From NCBI GenBank assembly GCA_021814615.1, contig JAKAHZ010000009.1, positions 1-48,993 of the forward strand: DNA of 48,993 nt, given 5' to 3'. A program made the translations under genes and the position numbers. Below, one piece after another: positions 8,887 through 17,968 of the stretch (its first letter is position 1; each line of letters starts with the position of its first letter). The stretch is from Nitrospirota bacterium (GTDB taxonomy: Bacteria; Nitrospirota; UBA9217). A model generated the notes under the pieces. That model did no database searches. It was not told the DNA's origin and worked only from the letters and a program-made list of their open reading frames with translations.

Positions 8887-9943
8887 TGCGAAGAAGATCC
8901 TCGTGATGCGCTACCGGTTCATCGGGGACACGGTCCTGACCGTGCCGTTCCTCCGGAACCTGCGCGCCGCCTTCCCGCAGGCGCGGATCGACCTCATGCT
9001 CGAACCCTTTTCCGGCCAGGTGATCGAGGGCTGCCCCTATGTGGACCGGATCATTCCTTTCGAGCTCAAGACCATCCATAAGTACAGCACGCAAACGGAC
9101 CGCGGCAAACTGGCCGCCTACCGTTCCTATCTCCGGCTGCTTCGCGAGGAACGGTATGACGCTGCTTTTGTCCTGAAACGGTCTCTGTCCAGCGCGCTCC
9201 TGGTCTGGATCGCTCGCATACCCCGCAGGATCGGATTCGCCACGGAAGGACGGGGACTCCTGCTCACCGATCGCGTTGTCTATCGTCAGAATCAGCATGA
9301 GGTAGAGAACTTTCTGGATTGCCTGAGGGCAGTCCAGACGCCGATAGGTTCCACGAAGCTGGAACTCTGGCCCTTACCGGAGCACGAAACCGCGGCACGG
9401 GAACGATTCCGAGCGGCCGGATGGCGCGAAAATGAGTGCAGAGTCGTCATCCACGCCGCAGCGAGTCTGCCGGCGAAGCAATGGCCCCTCGACCGCTTTG
9501 CCCACGTGATGCGGAAACTGCGGGAACAGGGGACCGTGCGCTTTGTCTATACGGGCGCGAAAAACGACAGCGCCCTGTACGAGGAGATCGAGCGGCTGGG
9601 AGACTTCGGCGGTTTGAACCTCTGCGGGAAAGCGTCGCTCCGCGAGAATGTCGCTGTGTACCGGAACTGCGATCTCTTCTTCGGCGTGGATTCGGGACCC
9701 ATGCACATGGCGGCTGCTGCCGGCATCCCGGTCGTCGCGCTCTTCGGACCCACGGACGAACGGAAGTGGGGGCCCTGGGGGGAGGGCCACGTGATCCTCT
9801 CGAAGCGGCTGGCCTGTCATCCCTGCAAGCCGCACAAATGCGCGACGCGTGAATGCATGGAAAAGATCACGACGCAGGAGGTCCTGACAGCGCTCGAGCC
9901 GAAGCTTCGTGCTGTCATCGCCGGGAAAGGACGGACGACATGA
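8876..9943 (+). CDS. waaF: LPS heptosyltransferase (GT9, WaaF-like)
   Basis: A 355-residue GT9 ADP-heptose:LPS heptosyltransferase acting on the cytoplasmic face. The N-terminus has the typical RYRFIGDTVLTVPFL block around residues 12-26, and the C-terminal nucleotide-sugar domain has IHAAASLPAKQWP and the signature GVDSGPMHMAAAAGIPVVAL followed by FGPTDERKWGPWG. A heptosyltransferase II assignment is the best fit, but heptosyltransferase I or III cannot be excluded since only one GT9 gene is seen here. The start overlaps gmhB by 11 bases and the stop overlaps the next gene in an ATGA, so the operon is translationally linked. Confidence 0.88.
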   Translation: MKLDAKKILVMRYRFIGDTVLTVPFLRNLRAAFPQARIDLMLEPFSGQVIEGCPYVDRIIPFELKTIHKYSTQTDRGKLAAYRSYLRLLREERYDAAFVLKRSLSSALLVWIARIPRRIGFATEGRGLLLTDRVVYRQNQHEVENFLDCLRAVQTPIGSTKLELWPLPEHETAARERFRAAGWRENECRVVIHAAASLPAKQWPLDRFAHVMRKLREQGTVRFVYTGAKNDSALYEEIERLGDFGGLNLCGKASLRENVAVYRNCDLFFGVDSGPMHMAAAAGIPVVALFGPTDERKWGPWGEGHVILSKRLACHPCKPHKCATRECMEKITTQEVLTALEPKLRAVIAGKGRTT

Positions 9944-10707
9944 AGGCGACGCTTTCCGTCGTGATCGTCGCCATGAACGAGGAAGCGAACATCGAACGCA
10001 CGCTCGAGAGCGTCCGGTTCGCCGACGAGATCATTGTTCTCGATTCGGGCAGCACGGACCGGACCGTGGAGATCTGCAGGAGATATACGGACAAGGTCTT
10101 TCATCAGGGCTGGCTGGGTTTTGCCGGCCAGAAGAATGCCGGAATCGAACGCGCTTCAGGCGACTGGATCCTGAGCCTCGATGCCGATGAGCCGATCGAG
10201 GATGCTTTGGCAGAGGAGATCACGGAAATCGTTGCCTCGCCCGGATCCGGCGACGGCTACCGGATCCCCAGGAAGACTATGTTTCTCGGAAAATGGATCC
10301 GCCACGGCGGATGGTATCCGGACTATAACCTGCGCCTCTTCCGCAAGGGGAAGGGACGGTTCGAGGAACGGCGCGTACATGAGGCGCTCCGGGTCAACGG
10401 AACCGTGGGACGGACGAACCATGCCATTGTCCATTATTCCTATCCTGATCTCGCTTCCTTCATCAAGACGATGAACAACTATTCAAGCCTTGCCGTGGAT
10501 GTCATGGCGGAAAAGGGGATCCCGGCCTCCGCCGCGTCCTGGCCCATGATCATGTGCCGGCCTGTTCTGACCTTTCTGTACAAATACATCGTCCGGGGAG
10601 GATTCCTGGACGGGAAGCACGGTCTTATCCTGAACCTCTACCATGCCTACTACGTGTTCGCGAAATATTCCAAGGCCTGGGAACGCACGATCAGGAGGAG
10701 GACCTGA
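9940..10707 (+). CDS. Glycosyltransferase family 2, WaaE/KdtX-like LPS core enzyme
   Basis: A 255-residue GT2 glycosyltransferase. The start is the ATG of the ATGA overlap with waaF, giving MKATLSVVIVAMNEEANIE; the frame is open further upstream inside waaF. Key motifs are VLDSGSTDRTVEI near residues 31-43, the DxD-like LDADEPI near 83-89, and a conserved WIRHGGWYPDYNLRLFRK region. This architecture matches WaaE/KdtX-type enzymes that add a glucose or similar residue to heptose I of the inner core. The donor and acceptor are inferred from operon position. A strong AGGAGGAG at its 3' end serves the next gene. Confidence 0.82.
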   Translation: MKATLSVVIVAMNEEANIERTLESVRFADEIIVLDSGSTDRTVEICRRYTDKVFHQGWLGFAGQKNAGIERASGDWILSLDADEPIEDALAEEITEIVASPGSGDGYRIPRKTMFLGKWIRHGGWYPDYNLRLFRKGKGRFEERRVHEALRVNGTVGRTNHAIVHYSYPDLASFIKTMNNYSSLAVDVMAEKGIPASAASWPMIMCRPVLTFLYKYIVRGGFLDGKHGLILNLYHAYYVFAKYSKAWERTIRRRT

Positions 10708-10709
10708 CC

Positions 10710-11819
10710 GTGGCGGAGATGAGGATCCTCTTTGTAAACAATTTCCGGGGCAGGGGCGGGGGAGAGGAATTCCTGCGGGATCTCCTTCCCGGGCTTGCGG
10801 CGAAAGGCGTCTCCGTGGGGCTGGTCTGCCGTCCCGGCACGCCGCTGGTGACCATGTTCCAGGGAAGCGACATTACCGTCTATCCGACGGACCGCTCGGG
10901 CATGAAGGGCCTTAGCTCGCTCTTCCGTATCGCCGGAATTGTCCGGAAACACCGCTACCAGCTCATCAACATCCAGCGCGGACACGACATCATTCAGTCC
11001 TGGCTCGGTACTGCTCTCTCGGGCACGCGGCCCGTCCTGCTCTACACGCCGCAGGTGCCGGAATTTCTCCGGTCCAAGCTCCTGCTCCGGCGCATGGATG
11101 CCGTCGTGACCATCTCCCGGTATATCCGCGACCGCCTTGCGGAATTCGATCCCCGGATCGGCACGCGCACCACGATCCAGTACTACGGCATCGACACCGA
11201 CGCGATCCGGCAGGATGCTGCGCCTTCCGGCGCGCTGCGAAAGCGGTTCGGCCTCCGGCCCGGAACGAAGCTCATCGGCTCGGTCGGCGACCTCTGGAAG
11301 AACCAGATCGAGTTTCTCGACGCGCTCATGCTGCTCCGGAAGCGGTTCGGAGATGTCCGCTATGTTCTGGTAGCTTCGGAGACCGGCATCGGCCAGATCG
11401 AGATATTCAGAAAACGCGCTGCAGAGCTGGGGCTGACCGACGCGATACTCTGGGCGGGAAGGCTTGCGAAGACGGACATGCTTGCGTTCTATGCCGACCT
11501 TGATCTCGCGGTCAGCACGTACCGGAACGAAGGATTCGGCATCTGGATCCTCGAGGCAATGGCCATGGGCAAACCGGTCGTTGCCTTCAACGCAGGCGGC
11601 ATACGGGATTCGCTGGAAGGCAGCCCCAGCGGCGTCCTGGTCGACGGCGGTGCGGCAGAAATGGCTGATGCCATCGCCGGGCTTTTACAGGACACCGTCA
11701 GGTATCGCCGCATGGCGGAGGCCGCGCCGGGATGGGTGCGATCACATTTCAGCAGGGAGCGGATGATCGACGACTATTACGCGTATTTTGCGGGCCTCAT
11801 AGCCGGCGGCAAACGATGA
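10710..11819 (+). CDS. Glycosyltransferase family 4
   Basis: A 369-residue GT4 (GT-B fold) glycosyltransferase. Start GTG 10710 is chosen because AGGAGGAG ends about 9 bases upstream; an in-frame ATG at 10719 is the alternative. The N-terminal domain begins RILFVNNFRGRGGGEEFL, and the donor-binding domain contains GSVGDLWKNQIEFL and the E-x7-E-like NEGFGIWILEAMAMGKPVVA. Retaining GT4 enzymes at this place in LPS operons usually extend the outer core. Acceptor and donor sugar are unknown. It ends in an ATGA overlap with the next GT4. Confidence 0.82.
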   Translation: MAEMRILFVNNFRGRGGGEEFLRDLLPGLAAKGVSVGLVCRPGTPLVTMFQGSDITVYPTDRSGMKGLSSLFRIAGIVRKHRYQLINIQRGHDIIQSWLGTALSGTRPVLLYTPQVPEFLRSKLLLRRMDAVVTISRYIRDRLAEFDPRIGTRTTIQYYGIDTDAIRQDAAPSGALRKRFGLRPGTKLIGSVGDLWKNQIEFLDALMLLRKRFGDVRYVLVASETGIGQIEIFRKRAAELGLTDAILWAGRLAKTDMLAFYADLDLAVSTYRNEGFGIWILEAMAMGKPVVAFNAGGIRDSLEGSPSGVLVDGGAAEMADAIAGLLQDTVRYRRMAEAAPGWVRSHFSRERMIDDYYAYFAGLIAGGKR

Positions 11820-12883
11820 AGATTCTCCAGATGATATCGAAGAACGACCGGTACGGGGCGCAGCGCATCTTCCTGGACCAGGTCGCTGCCCTGCGGCTGC
11901 TGGGGCATGAGGTCATCGTTGTCGCACGGGGGGCGGAAGGATATGTAGCCGATTCAGTCCGCGCCATGAACGATGTGCCCTATTACGGCATTCCGCTCAA
12001 AGGCGCGCGGGATCTGCTGTTCCTGCGCCATCTGATCAGGGAGAACAGCATCGACGTTGTGCATTCGACGCTCGACCGCGCCGATTATTTCGGCATCTTC
12101 GCATCGAAACTGACCCGGTGCCCGGTGGTCAGCACCATGATGGTGCCGCGGGTCCATCACGGGTACCGGTTCATGAAGCGTATAGGGGTCTTAAGCAGGA
12201 TGCAGCGGGATATCCTGATGAAACACCGGATTCCGGCGGAGAAGATCACCCTGCTCAGGCCGGGCATCGATGTCGATCGTTTCCGGAGCCCCGATCCGGT
12301 CCGGCGCCAGGGATGGAAGACGAACCTGCGCGCTGATTCCTTCAGTGTCGTATTCTGCCACATTTCGAGCATGCTGCCCCGGAAAGCTCACGACATCTCA
12401 ATCGCGCTGACGGCAGCGTGCAAAGGGCGGGGAGAAAACCCGCTCCTCGTGGTTATCGGCGATCCCCTGACGGGAAGCTATTACGATCAGCTTCTGAAGA
12501 GTATCTGGGATGCCGGCCTTACGGCCAATGTGGTCTTTACGGGGTGGACCGCCGATGTGCCCGAGATCCTGAGTCTGAGCCATTTCACCGTCCTGCCGTC
12601 GGAGAACGAAGCGCTCGGTGTCGTGCTCATGGAGGGCATGGCTGCCGGAACGCCGGTCATTGCGCGCGAGGCAGAAGGGGGAGCGGAGCTGGTCGAGGAC
12701 TACGAAAGCGGATTCCTTTATCGCCCTGCCGAGGGAGTGGAGCCGCTGGCGGAGAAGATCGTGCAGCTCCTGCACGACGAGCCTCGCTATGCGAAGCTGA
12801 GGGAGCATTGCCGGGAAACGGCTCACCGGGAGTTCTCCATGGAACGTTTCGGGAAAAGGCTGCTCTCGTTGTATCAACGGTGA
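11816..12883 (+). CDS. Glycosyltransferase family 4
   Basis: A 355-residue GT4 enzyme, starting at the ATGA overlap with the preceding GT4. Features are MKILQMISKNDRYGAQRIFL at the N-terminus, LLRPGIDVDRFRSP in the linker, and the C-terminal donor-binding motif PSENEALGVVLMEGMAAGTPVIA. It closes the lipid A/core operon; an intergenic promoter follows 8 bases after the stop. It probably adds an outer-core sugar or serves the glycan made by the downstream genes. The specificity cannot be read from the sequence. Its weak resemblance to the preceding GT4 looks like family likeness rather than recent duplication. Confidence 0.82.
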   Translation: MKILQMISKNDRYGAQRIFLDQVAALRLLGHEVIVVARGAEGYVADSVRAMNDVPYYGIPLKGARDLLFLRHLIRENSIDVVHSTLDRADYFGIFASKLTRCPVVSTMMVPRVHHGYRFMKRIGVLSRMQRDILMKHRIPAEKITLLRPGIDVDRFRSPDPVRRQGWKTNLRADSFSVVFCHISSMLPRKAHDISIALTAACKGRGENPLLVVIGDPLTGSYYDQLLKSIWDAGLTANVVFTGWTADVPEILSLSHFTVLPSENEALGVVLMEGMAAGTPVIAREAEGGAELVEDYESGFLYRPAEGVEPLAEKIVQLLHDEPRYAKLREHCRETAHREFSMERFGKRLLSLYQR

Positions 12884-12890
12884 GCAGTGC

Positions 12891-12919
12891 TTGACAGCTC
12901 CGGCCAATAATGCTACAAA
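12891..12919 (+). promoter_or_regulatory. Sigma-70-type promoter of galE-manC-manB
   Basis: TTGACA at 12891-12896 is a perfect -35 hexamer, followed by a 17-base spacer and TACAAA at 12914-12919 as the -10 box (4 of 6 matches). Transcription would start near 12926, about 20 bases before the GTG start of galE. It sits immediately after the stop of the last core glycosyltransferase and separates the GDP-mannose module from the lipid A operon. Confidence 0.72.
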
Positions 12920-12946
12920 GTGCGTTGTCGGATAAACGGAGATCTC

Positions 12947-13921
12947 GTGGATACAGTCCTGGTTACTGGCGGAGCAGGGTACATCGGCAGCCATGTGGTG
13001 AAAAACCTCGCTGCAGAAGGCTATCGCGTTGTCGTCTTCGATAATCTGAGCACGGGATTCCGGGACTCTGTGCTCGCAGGCGACCTCGTCGTGGGCGATC
13101 TTGCCGACAGCGCGGCCCTGGACGAACTCCTCCGGACCTTCCGGCCTGCGGCGGTCATGCATTTCGCCGCAAACATCGAAGTCGGCGAATCGGTTCGCGA
13201 TCCGCTCAAGTACTACCGGAACAACGCGGCGAACACCGTCAATCTCCTCGCAGCGCTTGCACGGGAGGGAGTGAGAAAGTGCATTTTTTCCTCCACTGCA
13301 GCGGTCTACGGGATTCCCGACACGATTCCGATCAGGGAATCTGAGCCGATCCGTCCGATCAATCCCTATGGTCAGGCAAAAGCGTTCGTAGAGAAGGTGC
13401 TCGAAGACTGCAGCCGGAGCGGCGACATCGATTATGTTTCGCTCCGGTACTTCAACGCTTCGGGCGCTGATCCCCAGGGTCGGATCGGAGAACGCCATAC
13501 CCCCGAATCCCACCTGATCCCCCTGACGCTCAAGGCTGCGCGTGGAGCGCGCAGGAACATCACGGTCTTCGGGAGCGATTACGCGACGCCGGACGGGACC
13601 TGCGTGCGCGATTACATCCACGTGGAGGACCTGTCGTCTGCCCATCTGCTTGCGCTTGAGCACCTGCTGCAGGGCGGGGAGAGCGGCGCATTCAATTGCG
13701 GCTACGGACACGGCTACTCGGTCAGCGAAGTGATCGAAACGGCAAAGCGCGTGACCGGCGTCGAAATTCCCGTGGAACTGTCCGGCCGGAGGCCCGGCGA
13801 TCCTCCCGTTCTGGTGGCGGACAGCACGGGGCTGCAGCAAGCGCTGCACTGGAAACCCCGGCACGATGATCTGGAGTTCATCGTCAGAACGGCGTGGGAA
13901 TGGGAGCGAAAGCAGTCCTGA
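12947..13921 (+). CDS. galE: UDP-glucose 4-epimerase
   Basis: A 324-residue extended SDR. The NAD-binding motif GGAGYIGSH starts near residue 8, the catalytic Ser lies in FSSTAAVYG, and the Tyr/Lys pair in NPYGQAKA. RYFNASGAD and CVRDYIHVEDL are characteristic of GalE. It interconverts UDP-glucose and UDP-galactose, or possibly the N-acetylated pair, feeding core or surface glycan synthesis. GTG 12947 is preferred because GGAG lies about 5 bases upstream and the length then matches GalE; the upstream in-frame ATG at 12920 would start before the predicted transcription start. It is 38 bases upstream of manC. Confidence 0.9.
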   Translation: MDTVLVTGGAGYIGSHVVKNLAAEGYRVVVFDNLSTGFRDSVLAGDLVVGDLADSAALDELLRTFRPAAVMHFAANIEVGESVRDPLKYYRNNAANTVNLLAALAREGVRKCIFSSTAAVYGIPDTIPIRESEPIRPINPYGQAKAFVEKVLEDCSRSGDIDYVSLRYFNASGADPQGRIGERHTPESHLIPLTLKAARGARRNITVFGSDYATPDGTCVRDYIHVEDLSSAHLLALEHLLQGGESGAFNCGYGHGYSVSEVIETAKRVTGVEIPVELSGRRPGDPPVLVADSTGLQQALHWKPRHDDLEFIVRTAWEWERKQS

Positions 13922-13959
13922 AGAAGCAGGTTCATCCTTGTTCGAAGGAAGGATACTCT

Positions 13960-15420
13960 ATGTACGCAGTAATCATGGCAGGCGGATCGGGAACGCGGTT
14001 CTGGCCGATGTCCCGGGAAAAAATGCCGAAGCAGCTTCTCAAGATCGGCGGAGAGGACACGCTGATCCAGCAGACCGTTGACCGCGTGCTGCCGCTCATC
14101 GACCGCAAAAGCGTATTTATCGTCACCAACCAGGGGATTGCCGGAGACATCGAGCGGCAGCTCGCAGAACGGTTCGGCGGCTCCTGGGCGCAGAACTTCA
14201 TCCGCGAGCCGCAGGCGAAGAACACCGCTCCGGCTTTGGGCCTGTCCGCGGTGCACCTGAACCGGATCGATCCTGAGGGGATCATGATCGTTCTCTCGGC
14301 GGATCACGCCATCAAGAATCCCGGGGCTTTTCTTTCCTGCCTGTCCGCGGCGGCGGGTGCGGCGCGGCAGGGGTACCTCGTCACCCTGGGGATCAAGCCC
14401 GGAAGGCCCGAGACAGGATACGGGTATATCAAGGCGGGCGCAGCCTGCAGCGAGCCGGGGATTTCCGGCGTTTTCCGCGTGGAGCGTTTCGTCGAAAAGC
14501 CGGACCGCCCGACCGCGGAGGAGTACCTCCGCTCCGGCCAGTATTACTGGAACAGCGGCATGTTCGTCTGGAAGGTCTCGACGTTCCTTGAGGAGGTCGC
14601 CCGCCACATGCCTGCCCTCAACGACGGGCTCCGGGAGATACAGAAGGCGATCGGCAGCGGCCGCGAGGCAGATACGATCCGGGAGGTATTCTCGCGCCTG
14701 CCGTCGGAGTCTGTGGATTACGGCATCATGGAAAAGACATCCCGCGCAGCCGTGGTTCCGGCGGACATCGGCTGGTCCGATGTGGGGAGCTGGACCGCGC
14801 TCGAAGAGGTCACGGAGAAGGACGGCCAGGGGAACATCATTACGGGCAATGTGATCAATATCGGCAGCACCGATTCGGTCATCTATGCCGATCAGCGCCT
14901 CGTGGCCACCATCGGGCTCAAGGACGCGGTCGTCGTGGATACGCCCGATGCCACGCTCGTCTGCACCAAGGAGCGGGCGCAGGACGTGAAGAAGGTCGTC
15001 GATGAATTGAAGAAGCGGAACGCCGAGGAGCACGTGACGCACCGCACGGTCTATCGACCCTGGGGCAACTACACGGTGCTCGAGGAGGGCGATCGGTACA
15101 AGATCAAGCGCATCGTGGTCAATCCGGGCGCAAAGCTTTCCCATCAGCTGCATCATCACCGGAGCGAGCATTGGGTGGTCGTGACCGGAACGGCATGGGT
15201 CACGAACGGCGACCGGGAATACGACGTCCATCCCAACGAGAGCACCTATATCCCCATCTCGGCAAAACACCGGCTCGAGAACCGGGGCAGGATCCCGCTC
15301 CAGATCATCGAGGTGCAGAACGGGGAATACCTGGGCGAGGATGATATCGTCCGCCTCGATGACGATTATAACCGCCACGATCAGAAGAAACTCTCGCCGC
15401 TGCCGGAGCTGCCGAAATGA
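13960..15420 (+). CDS. manC: Mannose-1-phosphate guanylyltransferase / mannose-6-phosphate isomerase
   Basis: A 486-residue bifunctional ManC/CpsB/AlgA-type enzyme. The N-terminal guanylyltransferase domain has GGSGTRFWPMSREKMPKQLL near residues 7-26 and FVEKPD further on. The C-terminal cupin phosphomannose-isomerase domain has RPWGNYTVLEEG near 365 and the metal-binding HQLHHHRSEHWVVV block near 395. It makes mannose-6-phosphate and GDP-mannose. The start ATG 13960 follows AAGGAAGGA; the open frame upstream overlaps galE and is not protein-like. An ATGA overlap joins it to manB. GDP-mannose is used here by Gmd and Fcl at 23.8-25.9 kb. Confidence 0.95.
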   Translation: MYAVIMAGGSGTRFWPMSREKMPKQLLKIGGEDTLIQQTVDRVLPLIDRKSVFIVTNQGIAGDIERQLAERFGGSWAQNFIREPQAKNTAPALGLSAVHLNRIDPEGIMIVLSADHAIKNPGAFLSCLSAAAGAARQGYLVTLGIKPGRPETGYGYIKAGAACSEPGISGVFRVERFVEKPDRPTAEEYLRSGQYYWNSGMFVWKVSTFLEEVARHMPALNDGLREIQKAIGSGREADTIREVFSRLPSESVDYGIMEKTSRAAVVPADIGWSDVGSWTALEEVTEKDGQGNIITGNVINIGSTDSVIYADQRLVATIGLKDAVVVDTPDATLVCTKERAQDVKKVVDELKKRNAEEHVTHRTVYRPWGNYTVLEEGDRYKIKRIVVNPGAKLSHQLHHHRSEHWVVVTGTAWVTNGDREYDVHPNESTYIPISAKHRLENRGRIPLQIIEVQNGEYLGEDDIVRLDDDYNRHDQKKLSPLPELPK

Positions 15421-16847
15421 CGACCGCCTTCAGTGCAGAGATTTTCAGAGAATACGACATCCGCGGCATTGCCGACCGCGATCTGACCGGCGCCGTTATC
15501 GAGTCCCTCGGCAGGGCTTTTGCGCGGTACTTGGGCCCCGACGGTCCCCGGCAGGTGACGGTGGGGTATGACGCGCGGCTGAGTTCTCCGCGGCTGCGGG
15601 ATGCGATCAGCAGAGGGCTTTCTGCTTCAGGGCTCGCCGTGGTCGACCTCGGCCTCTGTCCCACGCCGGCGCTGTATTTTTCTCTCTATCACCTGAAGCC
15701 GGGCGCAGGCGTCATGATCACGGGAAGCCATAACCCCGCTGAATTCAACGGCTTCAAACTCTGCGTGGGCAAGGAAACGATCTATGGCGAAGAGATCCAG
15801 AAGCTGCGCCGCATCATGGAAGAGTTGGGGAGGGAGGGCGGTGACCGAAAACCGGGGGAAAAAGGCAGCATCACGACCCACCCGATCCTGCCCGATTACC
15901 GGGCGGAGCTGAAAGAGCGGTTCCGTGACGTCGCTGACGTAAGCCTGACGGTTGTCGTGGATTCGGGGAACGGGACCGCCGGTCCGGTCGCTCCCGAGGT
16001 TTTGCGGAGCATGGGCTGCACGGTCATCGAGCTCTTTTCCGATCCTGACGGCCGGTTCCCGAACCACCATCCCGATCCGACGATCCCCAAGAACCTGACC
16101 GCACTGACGGCGGCGATGAAGGAGCACCGGGCCGACATGGGCATTGCCTTTGACGGCGATTCGGACCGCATCGGAGTTGTGGACGAGCAGGGGCAGATCC
16201 TCTGGGGCGACCAGCTCATGGTGCTTTTCTCGCGGGATATCCTTCAGACGAGGCCGGGAGCAACCTTTGTATCGGAGGTCAAGTGCTCCCAGACCATGTA
16301 TGACGATATCCGGAAGAACGGCGGCAAAGCGATCATGTGGAAAACCGGTCATTCGCTGATCAAGGCGAAGATGAAGGAGGCCGGCGCCGCGCTTGCGGGA
16401 GAAATGAGCGGTCATATGTTCTTCGCTGACCGGTATTTCGGATACGATGATGCGATCTATGCCGCCTGCCGGGCCGTGGAGCTGCTCCAGAAGACCCGGA
16501 AACGGACCGGCCGCAAGGAAACGCTCAGCAGCCTGATCGCCGACCTTCCCCGAACCTTCTCCACGCCGGAGATCCGGTTCGATTGTCCCGATAACGTCAA
16601 GTTCAAGGTCGTGGACCGCATGAGGTCCCTTTACAACGGTCAGTCCCGTCTTCCTCTGGCGACCCGCGAAGTGATCACCGTTGACGGCATTCGTGCTGTC
16701 TTCGAAAAGGGGTGGGGACTGGTACGCGCATCGAACACCCAGCCGGTCCTCGTCATGCGCTTCGAAGCAACAGACCAGGCATCGCTCGAACGGATTCGCT
16801 CGGTCATGGAAGAACAGGTCAAAGCCTCAGTTCAAGCCTTAAACTGA
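15417..16847 (+). CDS. manB: Phosphomannomutase / phosphoglucomutase
   Basis: A 476-residue alpha-D-phosphohexomutase of AlgC/ManB type. The phosphoserine loop is TGSHNP (about residues 102-107), the metal-binding loop is DGDSDR (about 244-249), the sugar-binding loop is GEMSGHMF, and the phosphate-binding region RASNTQP is near the C-terminus. It converts mannose-6-phosphate to mannose-1-phosphate for ManC and may also act on glucose phosphates. It starts in the ATGA overlap with manC. No convincing terminator follows; the next 66 bases lead into the biotin operator. Confidence 0.94.
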   Translation: MTTAFSAEIFREYDIRGIADRDLTGAVIESLGRAFARYLGPDGPRQVTVGYDARLSSPRLRDAISRGLSASGLAVVDLGLCPTPALYFSLYHLKPGAGVMITGSHNPAEFNGFKLCVGKETIYGEEIQKLRRIMEELGREGGDRKPGEKGSITTHPILPDYRAELKERFRDVADVSLTVVVDSGNGTAGPVAPEVLRSMGCTVIELFSDPDGRFPNHHPDPTIPKNLTALTAAMKEHRADMGIAFDGDSDRIGVVDEQGQILWGDQLMVLFSRDILQTRPGATFVSEVKCSQTMYDDIRKNGGKAIMWKTGHSLIKAKMKEAGAALAGEMSGHMFFADRYFGYDDAIYAACRAVELLQKTRKRTGRKETLSSLIADLPRTFSTPEIRFDCPDNVKFKVVDRMRSLYNGQSRLPLATREVITVDGIRAVFEKGWGLVRASNTQPVLVMRFEATDQASLERIRSVMEEQVKASVQALN

Positions 16848-16913
16848 AATCAGCCTCCCTTTTCCGCCGATATTCCTTAGTTCATGGCACGAAGTGTACG
16901 AACAGCTCTTATA

Positions 16914-16944
16914 TGTCAACCTACAGCAAGGATAATGGTTGACA
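16914..16944 (+). promoter_or_regulatory. BirA-type biotin operator
   Basis: Two perfect inverted half-sites, TGTCAACC at 16914-16921 and GGTTGACA at 16937-16944, are separated by 15 bases. This matches the known BirA operator layout (TTGTNAACC, 14-16 base spacer, GGTTNACAA). The right half contains the -35 hexamer TTGACA of the bioB promoter, so bound biotinyl-AMP-BirA would occlude RNA polymerase. It lies 46 bases upstream of bioB. Confidence 0.87.
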
Positions 16945-16967
16945 ATGAATGCGGTGCAGGATAGTCT
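16939..16967 (+). promoter_or_regulatory. Promoter of the biotin operon
   Basis: TTGACA at 16939-16944 overlaps the right half of the BirA operator. After a 17-base spacer, TAGTCT at 16962-16967 keeps the most important -10 positions (TA...T). The expected transcription start is near 16974, leaving a short leader carrying GAGGTG in front of bioB. Confidence 0.6.
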
Positions 16968-16990
16968 GTGGGTCTAACGAGGTGACGAAA

Positions 16991-17968
16991 GTGCGACAAA
17001 CGATTACACGCCTTGCAGATGCAGTGATTCAAGGGGTCCCGCTTTCCCGGGAAGATGCGCAGAAACTAGCTGCGCTGAACTCCGGCGTTCTTCCCGACCT
17101 CTTTGCATCGGCATCGCGGATCCGCGGGCATTTCCGGAAGAATACCGTGGATATCTGCTCCATCATCAATGCCAAATCAGGCGCCTGCAGCGAGGATTGC
17201 CGCTATTGCGCCCAATCATCTCATTACCACACCGATGCTCCCGTCTATCCGCTCGTGGATATCGCGCGAATGGAAGAAGCGGCGTCAACAGCGCGCAGGA
17301 ACGGCGCCCGGAGATTCTGCATCGTTACGAGCGGACGGGGCATTGATGACGACGAAGACCTCAGGAATATCGGTCGGGGCATCGAGCGCGTTGCAGCCGT
17401 CGGCCTGTCACCCTGCGCGACCCTCGGCGCGCTGACCAGGGACCAGCTCCGCTATCTTCGGGATGCAGGGCTCAAGCGGTATCATCACAACATCGAGACG
17501 TCGCGGGAATATTTCCCGGAGATCTGCTCGACCCACAGCTTCGACGAACGACTAGGCTTGCTCCGGGAAGCACAGGACCTGGGCCTGTCGGTCTGCAGCG
17601 GCGGTATCCTGGGCATGGGCGAATCCATGGCAGACCGGGTGAGCATGGCCTTCACGTTGCGCGACCTTGCCGTTGATTCGGTTCCCTTGAATCTTCTCAT
17701 GCCCATCGAGGGCACGCCGCTCGGCGCCGTTGCGCCGATCCCGCCGCTGCAAGCGCTTCATGCCATCGCCTTGTTCCGGTTCATCCTGCCCTCCCGGGAG
17801 ATACGGATCTGCGGAGGAAGGGGATCGGCGCTGGGACAGCTTCATCCGATGATCTTCCTCGCCGGCGCCGACGGATTCATGATCGGCAATTATCTGACGA
17901 GAACCGGCCTCGCTCCTGAAGATGATCTCAAGATGCTGCGCGATCTTGGCCTGGAGCCGCTGTCCTGA
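16991..17968 (+). CDS. bioB: Biotin synthase
   Basis: A 325-residue radical SAM enzyme that inserts sulfur into dethiobiotin. The cluster motif C-x3-C-x2-C is in GACSEDCRYCAQSS (near residues 64-77), preceded by VDICSIINAKSG, and later blocks YHHNIETSREYFPEICSTH, CSGGILGMGES and GRGSALGQL are typical BioB. GTG 16991 is chosen because GAGGTG ends 6 bases upstream; in-frame GTG 16982 and ATG 16949 are alternatives, but 16949 would precede the predicted transcription start. The stop overlaps the bioW start by one base. Confidence 0.95.
   Translation: MRQTITRLADAVIQGVPLSREDAQKLAALNSGVLPDLFASASRIRGHFRKNTVDICSIINAKSGACSEDCRYCAQSSHYHTDAPVYPLVDIARMEEAASTARRNGARRFCIVTSGRGIDDDEDLRNIGRGIERVAAVGLSPCATLGALTRDQLRYLRDAGLKRYHHNIETSREYFPEICSTHSFDERLGLLREAQDLGLSVCSGGILGMGESMADRVSMAFTLRDLAVDSVPLNLLMPIEGTPLGAVAPIPPLQALHAIALFRFILPSREIRICGGRGSALGQLHPMIFLAGADGFMIGNYLTRTGLAPEDDLKMLRDLGLEPLS

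Noticed and set aside
12398-15378. Long minus-strand open frames opposite galE and manC
   Set aside because: They have no recognisable domains and mirror codon bias of the real plus-strand genes.
16827-16847. TCAGTT...AACTGA inverted repeat at the end of manB as a terminator
   Set aside because: The stem is only about 6 bases, overlaps the stop codon and has no T-run after it.
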